Positions 53,152-61,974 of a stretch of DNA of 64,000 bases are shown here, piece after piece (within the stretch, counting starts at the first letter, position 1; each line of letters begins with the position of its first letter). Position numbers and translations under genes: made by a program. The stretch is from Verrucomicrobiales bacterium. GTDB taxonomy: Bacteria > Verrucomicrobiota > Verrucomicrobiia > Verrucomicrobiales > DEV007. Location: assembly GCA_029213005.1 (NCBI GenBank), contig JARGPI010000014.1:1-64000 (forward strand), given 5' to 3'. The notes under the pieces are model-generated. The model searched no databases and was not told the DNA's origin. It worked only from the letters and a program-made list of their open reading frames with translations.

Positions 53152-53964
53152 ATGAGTACATCAATAGCACCCCCGATGGTGAGAAGTATGAAAGATCTCG
53201 TCGGTTATTCAATCGATGCCAAAGATGGCAAGGTGGGAAAGGTGAAAGATTTCCTGTTTGATGATCACGAACGAACGATTCGCTACATGGTCGCGGACAC
53301 CGGTGGCTGGCTTTCTTCACACAAAGTGTTGATCAGTCCCGATCACTTGATGGAGCCAGATCTGGGGCTCGTCGGAAACCATTTTCCGGTCGACCTGACC
53401 AAAAGCGAGATAGAGAATTGCCCTCCGCTGGATGCCGATGCTCCGGTATCGCGACAATATGAGGAGGCGTTTATGAAGTATTATGCGAATTCTCCATACT
53501 GGATCGAAAGCGCAGCATTGCCGGGATTTATCGAATCCCCGATCGCCTCCGGCGGGATGGCTCTCGACCCTGAACATGCGAAAAATGCGGTTCGTGAGCC
53601 TATTGAGTTGGTGAACCATATTCGCTCGTTCAACGAGGTGAAACACTACGATATTGTCGCTAATGACGGCGAGATCGGGCATGTTGAGGACTTCATTATC
53701 GACTGCAAATCCTGGGGGCTTCGCTACCTGGTGGTCGATCTCCATCGCTGGCTTCCCGGCGGAAAACGGTTGTTCGACGTCGACTGGTTGATTGACTTTG
53801 ATTACCGGGGATGCATTGCGCGCCTCGACCTCACAAAGAATCAAATCGAGGCAGGCCCCGCGTTTGATCCGCATGAAGCGGTCAATGAAGACTACCAGAG
53901 AAATCTCTACGATTACTATGGCAAACCCATCCGGGAGGACGTCCCTCCGTTCACCCCTTACTAG
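53152..53964 (+). CDS. PRC-barrel domain protein (copy 1)
   Basis: 270 aa with two PRC-barrel domains: MKDLVGYSIDAKDGKVGKVKDFLFDD at about 10-80 and NEVKHYDIVANDGEIGHVEDFIID at about 160-230. PRC barrels are small beta barrels known from photosynthetic reaction-centre H subunits and RimM; free-standing forms are often stress-induced. No signal peptide. Ten bp separate it from its paralogue. Confidence 0.85.
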   Translation: MSTSIAPPMVRSMKDLVGYSIDAKDGKVGKVKDFLFDDHERTIRYMVADTGGWLSSHKVLISPDHLMEPDLGLVGNHFPVDLTKSEIENCPPLDADAPVSRQYEEAFMKYYANSPYWIESAALPGFIESPIASGGMALDPEHAKNAVREPIELVNHIRSFNEVKHYDIVANDGEIGHVEDFIIDCKSWGLRYLVVDLHRWLPGGKRLFDVDWLIDFDYRGCIARLDLTKNQIEAGPAFDPHEAVNEDYQRNLYDYYGKPIREDVPPFTPY

Positions 53965-53974
53965 AACAGATTTT

Positions 53975-54781
53975 ATGCAAACCAATATAGTAGAGCCGGT
54001 CGAGGGTAGTCTGGTGGCTACCAGAGAACTGATAGACCGTGAACTCCGCGACGCTAACAACGTGAAGTGCGGAACCGTGAATGACTTGCTTTTCGAAGAT
54101 GAAAAGTGGGTCATTCGTTACCTCGTCGCCCTGACCGGTGGATTCTTCAGTAGGGAGAAAGTTCTGGTCAGTCCGTTTTTATTAAGGAATCAACACATCG
54201 CTGAGCCCGATGAACCGCTCCTGACCAAGTTGACGAAAGCGAGCGTGGACTCCAGCCCGCCGCTGGATGCAGAGGCGCCGGTCAGTCGGCAGTATGAATT
54301 GGAGTTGGCCCGACACCACGAATACCCTCATTACTGGCATGGTAAGAACCTCTGGGGTCTTATTTCTTCGCCCGGACTGATCGAGAACAATCCAGTGGAG
54401 GATGCTCTACATGAGGAACGGATGGAGGAGATCCGGCATCAGCACATTCGCTCAGTAAACTCGCTGATGAGTTACAATGCGTTTGCCGGAGTCGATAACG
54501 AAGAGGTTGGCGAGATCGTCGATTTCATCGTTGAATCCGGAACTTGGGCGATTCGCCATGTCGTGATCCGCGCCGGGTCGTGGTATGAAGGCAAGACGAT
54601 TGTTTTGTCTACCGATTGGGTTTCCGGGATTTCCTGGGAAAACGAGCAGATCAGTTTCAATAGCCTGTCGCATGCGGTGATCAAAGCCGCTCCCGAGTAT
54701 GATTATGACGCGCGCTTCAGTCGCCCGTTTGAAAAGGAACTGTTCGATCACTACGAGAAGAATTACTACTGGCACGTCTAG
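53975..54781 (+). CDS. PRC-barrel domain protein (copy 2)
   Basis: 268 aa from the ATG at 53975; the frame is open further upstream but that part overlaps copy 1. Same two-domain layout as copy 1 (ELRDANNVKCGTVNDLLFEDEKWVIRYLVA and NAFAGVDNEEVGEIVDFIVES), sharing the words SPPLDAEAPVSRQYE and IRSVNSL with it. A tandem duplication, diverged; function unknown. Confidence 0.85.
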   Translation: MQTNIVEPVEGSLVATRELIDRELRDANNVKCGTVNDLLFEDEKWVIRYLVALTGGFFSREKVLVSPFLLRNQHIAEPDEPLLTKLTKASVDSSPPLDAEAPVSRQYELELARHHEYPHYWHGKNLWGLISSPGLIENNPVEDALHEERMEEIRHQHIRSVNSLMSYNAFAGVDNEEVGEIVDFIVESGTWAIRHVVIRAGSWYEGKTIVLSTDWVSGISWENEQISFNSLSHAVIKAAPEYDYDARFSRPFEKELFDHYEKNYYWHV

Positions 54782-54785
54782 ACGG

Positions 54786-56141
54786 CTACGGCAGCGTCAC
54801 CGAGAAGATTCGGGTAAAGATGAACTCGGTGCCGAGTGCGGTAAGTAGAGCCAACTCGATCAGTGCAATCCGGTGGGTTTGATTCCACTTTGAGATCGCA
54901 CTGCCGATCAGAAATATCATGACGGCGGTGATGATCGCGAAGGGAATCAATTCCGATTGGAGTGCGATGACGTAGCCTATTAGTACCAGCCCTGAAAACC
55001 AGGCGATACGCGGTTGAGGGACATAGGGGATTTCGAGTGTTTCTCCGATGGTTTTCTCCGGCTCTTTGCCCCGGGTGAGATAGGCCTCTGCGAGGACCCA
55101 GAGTAGCAGGATCGCCAAAATCACGAGCACGATTTTCGGAAAGTCAGGGAGATTGGCTTTTCTCTTCACTGCTACCGATACAAATCCAGATTCCGCCATC
55201 GCGAGATGTTCTGCGAATTCCGCTCCGGTCTTAAAAACCGGATCAACCCGGATTTCGCCGAGTCGCTTCAGGACGGTTTCGTTTTGAAGCGCTTTTTCAA
55301 AGCTTGCCGCCAGATGATCGATCACTTCCGGTGGAGTGCCTTTTGGGGCAAACCAGTAGTTGGCGTTTTCGGAGTAAACGGGTATACCCTGCTCTTTGCT
55401 ACACTTCACGTCAGGGATTGCTTCGTGCCTTTCCGGGCTGAGTACGACGAGCGCCCGGATGTTTTCCGACGGAGGGGTATCATCGGGTCGGCGGAAATCG
55501 ATATATTCCGAAAGTGCAAAGATTCCCGCGTCAAGATGCCCTCCCATGATTCGAGCGTAGCGGTCCGCTCCTCCGTTAGCGGACACAATGCCGAACTCTG
55601 CTCCGGGCACTTGTTTCTGGAGCTGCAGAGTCGTGAAATAGGCAGGAGCTCCCTGATTAGCACCGAAGGTGATCTCGCGGGGCCGTTTTTTGGCAGCGTT
55701 GAGCAGTTCGGGGAGATCCTGATAGGGCGCATCTTCCCGAACGATAATTACCATCGGCATCGTTCCGGTCAGGCAGACGGGCTGGAAGGCTTCGGGGCCG
55801 TAGGGGACCGTTTCCGAAAGCCGAGCTGTGATGACGGCGTTGTGGCTACATAAGATCCAGTAGCCCGAGGGGCGGGCGTCTTTCACTTTGCGGCTTCCGA
55901 TGGTGCCGCCGCCGCCTTTGATGTTGCTGATCGCCAGCGGTTGGCCGAGGTAGTTGTCCTCATCCAGTCCCCGTTGAACGATCCGGACAAAGGTGTCTGA
56001 TCCGCCGCCGGCAGGATAAGGGACCACGACATTGATCGGTTTTTTCGGGTAGGTTTTACGGGCGTTGTCAGTGAATCTTTTATCGCACCACCCGACGAGT
56101 AGAATCAAGATGAAGACTCCGGGGATGATATGTTTTTTCAT
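54786..56141 (-). CDS. Tripartite tricarboxylate transporter: TctC binding protein fused to TctB membrane subunit
   Basis: 451 aa. Residues 1-300 are a Bug/TctC-type periplasmic binding protein (PINVVVPYPAGGGSDTFVRI, GGGGTIGSRKV, FGANQGAPAYFTTLQL, YWFAPKGTPPEVIDHL), tethered by its N-terminal hydrophobic segment. From about 305 on there are four or so TM segments (FPKIVLVILAILLLWVLAEAYL, WFSGLVLIGYVIALQ, FAIITAVMIFLIGSAI, ALIELALLTALGTEFIFTRIF) that match the small TctB subunit. In ordinary systems these are separate genes. It begins 4 bp inside the end of tctA, so they are translationally coupled. Expected substrate is a carboxylate; which one is unknown. Confidence 0.85.
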   Translation of the reverse strand: MKKHIIPGVFILILLVGWCDKRFTDNARKTYPKKPINVVVPYPAGGGSDTFVRIVQRGLDEDNYLGQPLAISNIKGGGGTIGSRKVKDARPSGYWILCSHNAVITARLSETVPYGPEAFQPVCLTGTMPMVIIVREDAPYQDLPELLNAAKKRPREITFGANQGAPAYFTTLQLQKQVPGAEFGIVSANGGADRYARIMGGHLDAGIFALSEYIDFRRPDDTPPSENIRALVVLSPERHEAIPDVKCSKEQGIPVYSENANYWFAPKGTPPEVIDHLAASFEKALQNETVLKRLGEIRVDPVFKTGAEFAEHLAMAESGFVSVAVKRKANLPDFPKIVLVILAILLLWVLAEAYLTRGKEPEKTIGETLEIPYVPQPRIAWFSGLVLIGYVIALQSELIPFAIITAVMIFLIGSAISKWNQTHRIALIELALLTALGTEFIFTRIFSVTLP

Positions 56142-57625
56142 ACGGCCTCCCTTCGTTTTGCAACTATACTTTTAACCGCCGGAACCACTAACATGATGAC
56201 GGCGACTAACAGGAAAAAGGCAGACATCGGTCGGGTCAGTAAAGGGGCGTAACTGCCATTCGATGACTGCAGCCCGAGACTGATATTTTCCTCTGCGATG
56301 CCACCGAGGACAAAGCCAATCACAAACGGGGCGAGTGGGAATCCGGTTTTTTCCATGACGAAGCCAAGGAGCCCGAATCCCAGCATGACCCAGATATCAA
56401 AAGGATTGTTCGCATTCGCGAGGGCGCCGATCACGCAAAAGCAGAGAATTACGGGGAAGAGGTAGCGTTTCGGGATTTTGATGAGCTTCGCGAGGAAACC
56501 CATCGAGAAAAACATGATGGCTGCCATCGCGATGTTTGCGATAAACATCGATCCCATCACCGTGTAAACCATATCGGGGCTTTGTTCAAAAAGCCTCGGG
56601 CCGGGTGTGAGACCGTGCATCACCAGAGCACCGATAAGGACGGCTTCCATGATGCTGCCCGGCAGGCCCATTGCGAGTAGTGGAATTAGGGCGCCGCCGA
56701 TCGTGGCATTGTTTGCCGTCTCTGCAGAGACGATTCCCGGTTCATGACCGGTGCCGAATTTCTCCGGTTCTTTGGAGAGGCTTTTGGTGAATGAATAGGC
56801 GGTTAGAGAGCCGATGTTGGCCCCGATCCCCGGCAAAATCCCGATCCAGGTTCCGATCACGGCGGAGCGAATCATATTCCAACCGTGGAGAGCAAAATCC
56901 CGGAGTTTTACAAAGACGGTGTTTTTCCCGATCTCGATAGCGACACCCTTTTTATCGATCGAAATGATCTCCTGAATAATCTGGTTCACGGCGAAAAGCC
57001 CGATCAGCACGGAGAGCAGCTCGAATCCGCTGTTCATCGCTTCAAAGCCGAAGGTTAGTCTCGCTTCGCCGGTGGCGGCTGAGATTCCCGGCATTGAACA
57101 GAGAATGCCGAGAAATCCCGCAAAAAGCGCTTTGGGCAGAGATTTTCCGCCGATGGTCGCAATGAGGACCAGAGCCATCATGACGAGCGAAAAGTATTCG
57201 AAATAGCCGAACTTCACCGACAGCCTCGCCACCGGTTGGGTCAGTAAAACGAGGAACAGCCAGGAAATCATCCCACCGCTGAAGGACGCCATCACTCCGA
57301 GGCCCAGAGCGCGCCCGGGGTGACCGTTTTTCGCCAGCGGATAGCCATCCAGCGTCGTCACAATCGAAGCGGGAGTTCCCGGCATACGGAGCAGGGTCGC
57401 CGTGATCATTCCGCCGCTGACCGCCCCGACGTAGATCGCGATGAGAAAAGCCATCGAAAGAAGTGCATCGTGCCCGTGAGTGAGCGGCAGAATCAGAGCG
57501 ATCACCATTGCGCCGGTCAGCCCCGGGACGGCTCCGACAAAGACTCCCAGCGCGGTCCCCAGCAAAATCAGGATGATTCCCGCTGGAGAAAAGATTTGGT
57601 GCAACGCTTCGACAAGACCCGGCAT
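56138..57625 (-). CDS. tctA: Tripartite tricarboxylate transporter, large permease TctA
   Basis: 495 aa from the ATG at 57625 (a TTG at 57673 would add 16). About 11-12 TM segments. The family motifs LGTALGVFVGAVPGLTGAM, GMITATLLRMPGTPASIVTTLDGYPLAKNG and GILPGIGANIGSLTAYSFTK are intact. It forms the Na+ or H+-driven channel component with the fused TctC-TctB that follows. No sensor kinase pair (TctDE) is present in the window. Confidence 0.92.
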   Translation of the reverse strand: MPGLVEALHQIFSPAGIILILLGTALGVFVGAVPGLTGAMVIALILPLTHGHDALLSMAFLIAIYVGAVSGGMITATLLRMPGTPASIVTTLDGYPLAKNGHPGRALGLGVMASFSGGMISWLFLVLLTQPVARLSVKFGYFEYFSLVMMALVLIATIGGKSLPKALFAGFLGILCSMPGISAATGEARLTFGFEAMNSGFELLSVLIGLFAVNQIIQEIISIDKKGVAIEIGKNTVFVKLRDFALHGWNMIRSAVIGTWIGILPGIGANIGSLTAYSFTKSLSKEPEKFGTGHEPGIVSAETANNATIGGALIPLLAMGLPGSIMEAVLIGALVMHGLTPGPRLFEQSPDMVYTVMGSMFIANIAMAAIMFFSMGFLAKLIKIPKRYLFPVILCFCVIGALANANNPFDIWVMLGFGLLGFVMEKTGFPLAPFVIGFVLGGIAEENISLGLQSSNGSYAPLLTRPMSAFFLLVAVIMLVVPAVKSIVAKRREAV

Positions 57626-57776
57626 GGTGAGAGAATGAGGTCTCTTTCTAAGGGGAAATGATAAGAGAAACAAGCCTCGATTCCCCGCAATTTGGATGGA
57701 CGGTACCCTGCGCTAATAATTGCGTGGATTCCGTGGCAGTGAATTCGAAATACGGCAACGCCGTTCCGCAACCCAG

Positions 57777-57813
57777 CCCATGGTTGCCGTAGTGAAACGG
57801 AGGCTACCATGGG
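57777..57813. repeat. 12-bp inverted repeat CCCATGGTTGCC / GGCTACCATGGG
   Basis: Stem of 12 bp with one mismatch and a 13-nt loop, 57777-57788 and 57802-57813. It resembles the small structured intergenic repeats frequent in this bacterial group. Confidence 0.65.
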
Positions 57814-57900
57814 ATTTGCGTACCAGAAGTTTCCCTACGCTGAAGGCGTTGCGAAAGCTTTCAGATCACTTTCAGCGATCAGTTTGGAGCACGATAAAAT

Positions 57901-57930
57901 CCCCGGGTAGACTCTTCGGTCAACCCGGGG
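57901..57930. repeat. 8-bp GC-rich hairpin CCCCGGGT / ACCCGGGG
   Basis: Perfect stem, 14-nt loop, no T-run after it. Part of the same repeat-dense intergenic stretch. Confidence 0.6.
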
Positions 57931-57992
57931 CTGCGTTACATAACGGCTTTGCCGTAGAGCGACTGAAACCGAAAACTTAGCGGAACATTCGA

Positions 57993-58028
57993 CTGTACCC
58001 TGTACAAGCGGGGACTGTACAGGGTACA
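57993..58028. repeat. Dispersed TGTACCCTGTACA element, inverted pair
   Basis: CTGTACCCTGTACA (57993-58006) and CTGTACAGGGTACA (58015-58028), same inverted design as the copy inside the giant TPR gene. Confidence 0.85.
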
Positions 58029-58033
58029 AACAT

Positions 58034-58262
58034 TTCGCACCTGGATTTGGCAGCAAAAAGGGCTGGAGGCCCGATCAGATGGTAGCCGGTGAAGAAATGA
58101 GCGCCAAGCGAATGAGGCACCGGTCCCAAACCCAAACCGCATGCCCTCCGGGGCTCGACGGCCTCCTCTACCTATACCGGTGCCTTGCTCGCTTTGGGCT
58201 CGCAGCAACACCGGCTACCCTATATGGCGGCCTCCAGCCTCCTTGTATTCTCAAGGTGCGAA
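58034..58262. repeat. Large imperfect inverted repeat (63-nt arms)
   Basis: Arms 58062-58124 and 58176-58238 pair at 45 of 63 positions by hand alignment, without gaps, with blocks GCTGGAGGCC, GGTAGCCGGTG and AGGCACCGGT conserved exactly. Outside the arms TTCGCACCT (58034-58042) and AGGTGCGAA (58254-58262) also pair. It could be a MITE-like element or the gene of a structured RNA. Confidence 0.75.
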
Positions 58263-58289
58263 CAAGGTACAATCTCTATTCACCGCCGG

Positions 58290-58967
58290 TTAGGCAGCAA
58301 TTTTCCCGTCGGTGAGGAGAACCTGACGGTTGCCGGTCTTGGCGAGTTCTGAATCGTGAGTCACGACGAGTAGGGTGCCGCCTTTTTCGTCCACCATTTC
58401 GGTGAAAAGTTCCATCACAGCCCGACCGGTTTTTGAATCGAGGTTACCCGTCGGTTCGTCGGCGAAAAGAATCGTGGGGCTGTTGATCATAGCGCGTGCG
58501 ATCGCGACGCGCTGCTGCTCACCTCCGGAAAGTTCAGTTGGCAAATGACTCCGGCGGTGGCTCAGACCCACGCGTTCGAGCAGAGCCTCGGCCCGTTCCC
58601 GGGCGAGTTTCCCGCTGATCAGAGAGGGGAGCATCACGTTTTCCACCGCCGTTAACTCGGGCAGGAGAAAGAAATTCTGAAACACATAACCGAGCAGACG
58701 ATTCCGCAAACTGGCCTGCTTGTTCTTTTTCATCTGATAGAGCGACTTGCCGTCGACCCGTACCTCGCCTTCGTTCGGGCTCTCCAGCCCGGCGAGCGTG
58801 TAAAGCAGTGAGGTCTTGCCAGCTCCCGACGGCCCGACCAGAAAGAGCTTTTCCCCTTTCTCGACCCGGAGCGTGACGCCTTTGAGCACTTTAATCTCGC
58901 GAGTGCCAATCGTGAACGTGCGGACCACGTCAATGGCTTCAATAGCTGGTGAATTTTGATCTGACAC
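58290..58967 (-). CDS. LolD/MacB-type ABC transporter ATP-binding protein
   Basis: 225 aa, GTG start. Walker A GPSGAGKTSL, Q-loop YVFQNFFLLPE, signature ELSGGEQQRVAIARA, Walker B TILFADEPTGNLD and switch His VVTHDSE. It belongs to the MacB/LolD subfamily (lipoprotein release or peptide export). The expected permease (LolC/E or MacB) is not in the window, neither before nor after, so the ATPase works with a partner encoded elsewhere. Confidence 0.88.
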   Translation of the reverse strand: MSDQNSPAIEAIDVVRTFTIGTREIKVLKGVTLRVEKGEKLFLVGPSGAGKTSLLYTLAGLESPNEGEVRVDGKSLYQMKKNKQASLRNRLLGYVFQNFFLLPELTAVENVMLPSLISGKLARERAEALLERVGLSHRRSHLPTELSGGEQQRVAIARAMINSPTILFADEPTGNLDSKTGRAVMELFTEMVDEKGGTLLVVTHDSELAKTGNRQVLLTDGKIAA

Positions 58968-59082
58968 GATGGGATATTACTCGGTTTATGGCTTACGACG
59001 AATGATTTTTCATCTCCGTGATTCGCAGGTCGGGTTCCGCAAATAGACCGTCTTCAGCCGGGTTTCGTTCAACCGGGAAAAG

Positions 59083-60306
59083 CTAAAGTTTGTGGCCCAG
59101 TTTATCCCGTTTTGTCTGCAGATAGTTTTCGTTATGGGGATTGGACTCCACCTGAACCGGAACCTGCTCGGTGATTTCCAGATCGTGACCCTCGAGGCCG
59201 ACCACTTTCCGCGGGTTATTCGTCATCAGGCGGATTTTCCGAACCCCGACATCGTGCAAAATCTGAGCGCCGATTCCGTAATCTCTCAAATCGGGCGCAA
59301 AACCGAGCCTTTCGTTAGCCTCAACTGTATCGAGACCTTCCTCCTGAAGTTTGTAAGCGCGGATTTTATTGACGAGACCGATCCCGCGACCCTCCTGACG
59401 CATGTAAACCAAAACCCCACAGCCCTCTTCCTCAATCTGGGCCATCGCCGCGTGCAGCTGGCTGCCGCAATCACAGCGCCGTGAACCGAACACATCGCCG
59501 GTGAGACATTCGCTATGCACCCGGACCAGCGTCGGGACATCGGCCCGGATCGTTCCCTTGACCAGCGCGAGATGATGCTCCTCGGGATCGAGGCGGCTCA
59601 CATACATATTGAGGTTAAACACTCCGAAATCCGTGGGCATTTCGATTTGTTCGACCCGCTCGACCAGTTTTTCCCGGCTCCGGCGGTATTCGATCAAATC
59701 AGCAATCGTGCCCACCTTCAGGCAGTGCTTTTTCGCAAAAGCAAACAGTTCGGGGAGACGCGACATCGTCCCGTCCTCATTGAGGATCTCACAAATCACC
59801 CCGGCAGGCTCCAGTCCCGCCATCCGTGCGAGATCGACCGCCGCTTCGGTATGTCCGGCCCGGCGCAGTACTCCGCCCTCTTTTGCCTGCAGCGGCAGGA
59901 TATGCCCCGGTCTGACAAGGTCTTGAGGCTCTGAAAGCGGATTTGCCAGAATTTCCACCGTCCTTGCCCGGTCCGAAGCACTGATCCCCGTCGAAATCCC
60001 GTGAGCCGCATCCACCGCCACCGTAAAATTGGTGCCGTGAGACTCCGTATTCCTCCGAACCATCAAAGGCAGGCCGAGCCGCTGCGCCGCAGGCGCCTCA
60101 ATCGGAGCGCAGATCAATCCGCGCCCGTGAGTCGCCATAAAGTTGATCGTTTCCGGCGTGATCTTTCCAGCCGCACAGATGAGGTCCCCCTCATTTTCGC
60201 GGTCCTCGTCATCGACGATTACCACGACTTTCCCGATTCTGACATCTTCCAGGATGTCATCGATCGAGCTGAATTGATCACTACCAAGGGTGGCATCGCC
60301 AGTCAT
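59083..60306 (-). CDS. ribBA: RibBA: DHBP synthase / GTP cyclohydrolase II
   Basis: 407 aa from the ATG at 60306, chosen because the DHBP synthase fold starts shortly after it; the frame continues upstream but without family similarity. The N-terminal half is RibB (VVIVDDEDRENEGDLICAA, RRAGHTEAAVDLA, GVICEILNEDG). The C-terminal half is RibA (VRVHSECLTGDVFGSRRCDCGSQL with zinc Cys, YMRQEGRGIGL, LMTNNPRK). It makes both precursors for riboflavin. No FMN riboswitch is visible upstream. Confidence 0.95.
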   Translation of the reverse strand: MTGDATLGSDQFSSIDDILEDVRIGKVVVIVDDEDRENEGDLICAAGKITPETINFMATHGRGLICAPIEAPAAQRLGLPLMVRRNTESHGTNFTVAVDAAHGISTGISASDRARTVEILANPLSEPQDLVRPGHILPLQAKEGGVLRRAGHTEAAVDLARMAGLEPAGVICEILNEDGTMSRLPELFAFAKKHCLKVGTIADLIEYRRSREKLVERVEQIEMPTDFGVFNLNMYVSRLDPEEHHLALVKGTIRADVPTLVRVHSECLTGDVFGSRRCDCGSQLHAAMAQIEEEGCGVLVYMRQEGRGIGLVNKIRAYKLQEEGLDTVEANERLGFAPDLRDYGIGAQILHDVGVRKIRLMTNNPRKVVGLEGHDLEITEQVPVQVESNPHNENYLQTKRDKLGHKL

Positions 60307-60477
60307 GCGGGAACTTAGCGGCAAAAATGAGCAATAGAAAGGTGCAAGTTTCCGGACCTCCAAAATACAGTCCCCGTCAGGAATCCACCGGCAAATCCAG
60401 TCTAAACCGTCAGGAAACCCGTAACCCATTGATAGATCGGCAAAATCTCAAAAATGAAAAAACTGGAATAAACAGGT

Positions 60478-60565
60478 AGACAGGTCTGTCTGTTAGGGTA
60501 GGTTAAAAAAGCTTCACGATGCGTGAGCATTTTTTTTTGAACACAACACAGACGGAACGGTCTGT
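60478..60565. promoter_or_regulatory. Two CAGAC/GTCTG dyads upstream of the sigma factor gene
   Basis: AGACAGGTCTGTCT (60478-60491, near-palindrome) and ACAGACGGAACGGTCTGT (60548-60565, perfect 6-bp arms). Both use the CAGAC word and lie within 110 bp of the start codon, so they may bind the same regulator. Confidence 0.4.
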
Positions 60566-60582
60566 ATTTACTCCAACAAGCA

Positions 60583-61173
60583 ATGAAAACAAAAAATCAA
60601 CCGCATACCTTGAATCCCGATAGCTGGAACGTCGAATATCGGCAGTATCTTACGCAAATGGCGCTGGGGAAAGTCAGCGACTACCAGATAGCGGAAGATT
60701 TGGTTCAGGACACTTTTATCGCTGCCTGGAAAGCCAGGGATCGTTTTCGTGGTGAGTGCACCGAGAAAACTTACCTTTCTGGAATTCTGAGAAACAAGAT
60801 CATCGATTTTTACCGGAGTCGGGGGCGCCGGCCTTCAATTCTGGCCAGTCAGCTCGACAGTGCTGATCAGGATGATTTGACCGGATGGATGGAAAACCGT
60901 GCCGATGAGCGTACCGATTTGAACCCCACCAAAGTCGCTGAACGAGGCGATTTTATGGATCAGCTCGATATCGCCGTCGACAAATTGCCCGGCAAAATGG
61001 GCAAAGCATTCCGCCTCTGGCTCATGCAGGATATGACCACCGAGGAAGTGACCAAAGTGCTCAATATATCGACCAGCAACCTGTGGGTTTTGATCCATCG
61101 GGCGAAAAAAGCGTTAAAAGCTGAGCTTGGCTCTGACTGGAGCGACGTTTCCTTCGGGACACCCGGAGTGTAA
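60583..61173 (+). CDS. ECF-type sigma-70 family factor
   Basis: 196 aa. Region 2 is seen in IAEDLVQDTFIAAWKARDRFRG and YLSGILRNKIIDFYRSRGR; region 4 in MTTEEVTKVLNISTSNLWVLIHRAKKALKAEL. The linker of about 60 residues (LDSADQDDLTGWMENRADERTD) is long for the class. ECF factors direct RNA polymerase to stress or envelope promoters and usually sit beside an anti-sigma gene. None follows here; ssrA comes 59 bp downstream. Confidence 0.85.
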   Translation: MKTKNQPHTLNPDSWNVEYRQYLTQMALGKVSDYQIAEDLVQDTFIAAWKARDRFRGECTEKTYLSGILRNKIIDFYRSRGRRPSILASQLDSADQDDLTGWMENRADERTDLNPTKVAERGDFMDQLDIAVDKLPGKMGKAFRLWLMQDMTTEEVTKVLNISTSNLWVLIHRAKKALKAELGSDWSDVSFGTPGV

Positions 61174-61184
61174 GCGTTCCGCAG

Positions 61185-61212
61185 TTGCAGAAACAGGAAA
61201 AACGGATATCTT
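61185..61212 (+). promoter_or_regulatory. Candidate ssrA promoter
   Basis: TTGCAG (61185) and TATCTT (61207) with a 16-bp spacer, about 20 bp before the mature tmRNA 5' end. Confidence 0.35.
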
Positions 61213-61232
61213 GCATATCCAACAAACTATCC

Positions 61233-61587
61233 GGGGGTGTACTGGTTTCGACTGGTGGATTGAAGGGTAGGCTGCGTGTCGAGGTTGATCGGTTGGCCTC
61301 GTAAAAAGCCGATTAAAACTAATAATTGCAAATACTAACGAACTTGCTCTGGCTGCCTAATTAGGCGACCCGCGACTCATCCGACGCCTGCTGAGGTGAG
61401 ACGCGCAAAATTTAGCAGGCTGGTCCAGGGGCGGGTGTCCGGCTCTGACGACGAGAAGTTACAGGGCAATCGGGGAACTGATATTCTGCCTCTCGAAGAT
61501 CACTCCCCTAAATCAAAAGAAAGGCTATGCATGTAGACGCCTATGTGGACGTTCATTAGGACAGGGGTTCGACTCCCCTCACCTCCA
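61233..61587 (+). ncRNA. ssrA: tmRNA (transfer-messenger RNA)
   Basis: About 355 nt. The 5' end GGGGGTG pairs with CACCTCC near the 3' end to form the alanyl acceptor stem. GGTTTCGACTGG is the conserved 5' domain, and GGGGTTCGACTCCCC is the T arm. The resume codon GCA at 61328 opens ANTNELALAA followed by TAA, a typical proteolysis tag ending in ALAA. CCA is not encoded, so it is added after transcription. It rescues stalled ribosomes with SmpB. Its 3' end is a frequent integration site for genomic islands, relevant for the accessory DNA that follows. Confidence 0.95.
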
Positions 61588-61944
61588 TTTTTTATGTCAT
61601 TATAATTCGCTGGTAATAAGCGATTTGCGGGGCGATTCGCAAGCCCGGGGAATGGCAGGAAAAAGCGGTTTCCGGCGAAAAGCATTTGTGTTTAGTGTAG
61701 TTTCTAAGTTGCTACTCAACTCGGAATTAAACCCTGCAAATATCTTTCTCTTCCCAGTAAGGGACGTCGCGGAGACTAGTTTTGTAATTGCCCGCTCAAT
61801 CCTGCTCGGTCAAAGGTCGTAATACTAAGACGAACCGATCCCGTCAGACCATTCCGAACTTGTCGTCCGCGAATCAGAGCCTGGCACCGGCCGGAGAGCA
61901 CCTTCAACCTGTAATAGGGGCCGTTTTCACCGAAGCCTATCCGA

Positions 61945-61974
61945 TTCGTGTCAATTTGTGTTCATTCGTGTTGA
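61945..61974. repeat. Three tandem 10-nt units TTYGTGTYMA
   Basis: TTCGTGTCAA, TTTGTGTTCA and TTCGTGTTGA stand head to tail. Similar ATTCGTGT words are known as intergenic simple repeats in this bacterial group. Confidence 0.6.

Larger units (their letters stand above)
57626..58289. other. Repeat-filled intergenic region
   Basis: 660 bp with no convincing gene. Hairpins at 57777-57813 and 57901-57930, one TGTACCCTGTACA element, and a 230-bp imperfect inverted repeat occupy most of it. Confidence 0.7.

Noticed and set aside
57720..57980. Plus-strand frame of 86 codons
   Set aside because: It is composed of the repeat hairpins at 57777-57930; such frames are typical false genes over intergenic repeats.
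60307..60582. FMN riboswitch upstream of ribBA
   Set aside because: The conserved FMN-element boxes are not recognisable in this stretch.
61500..61685. Minus-strand frame overlapping the end of tmRNA
   Set aside because: Antisense to the conserved 3' domain of ssrA.
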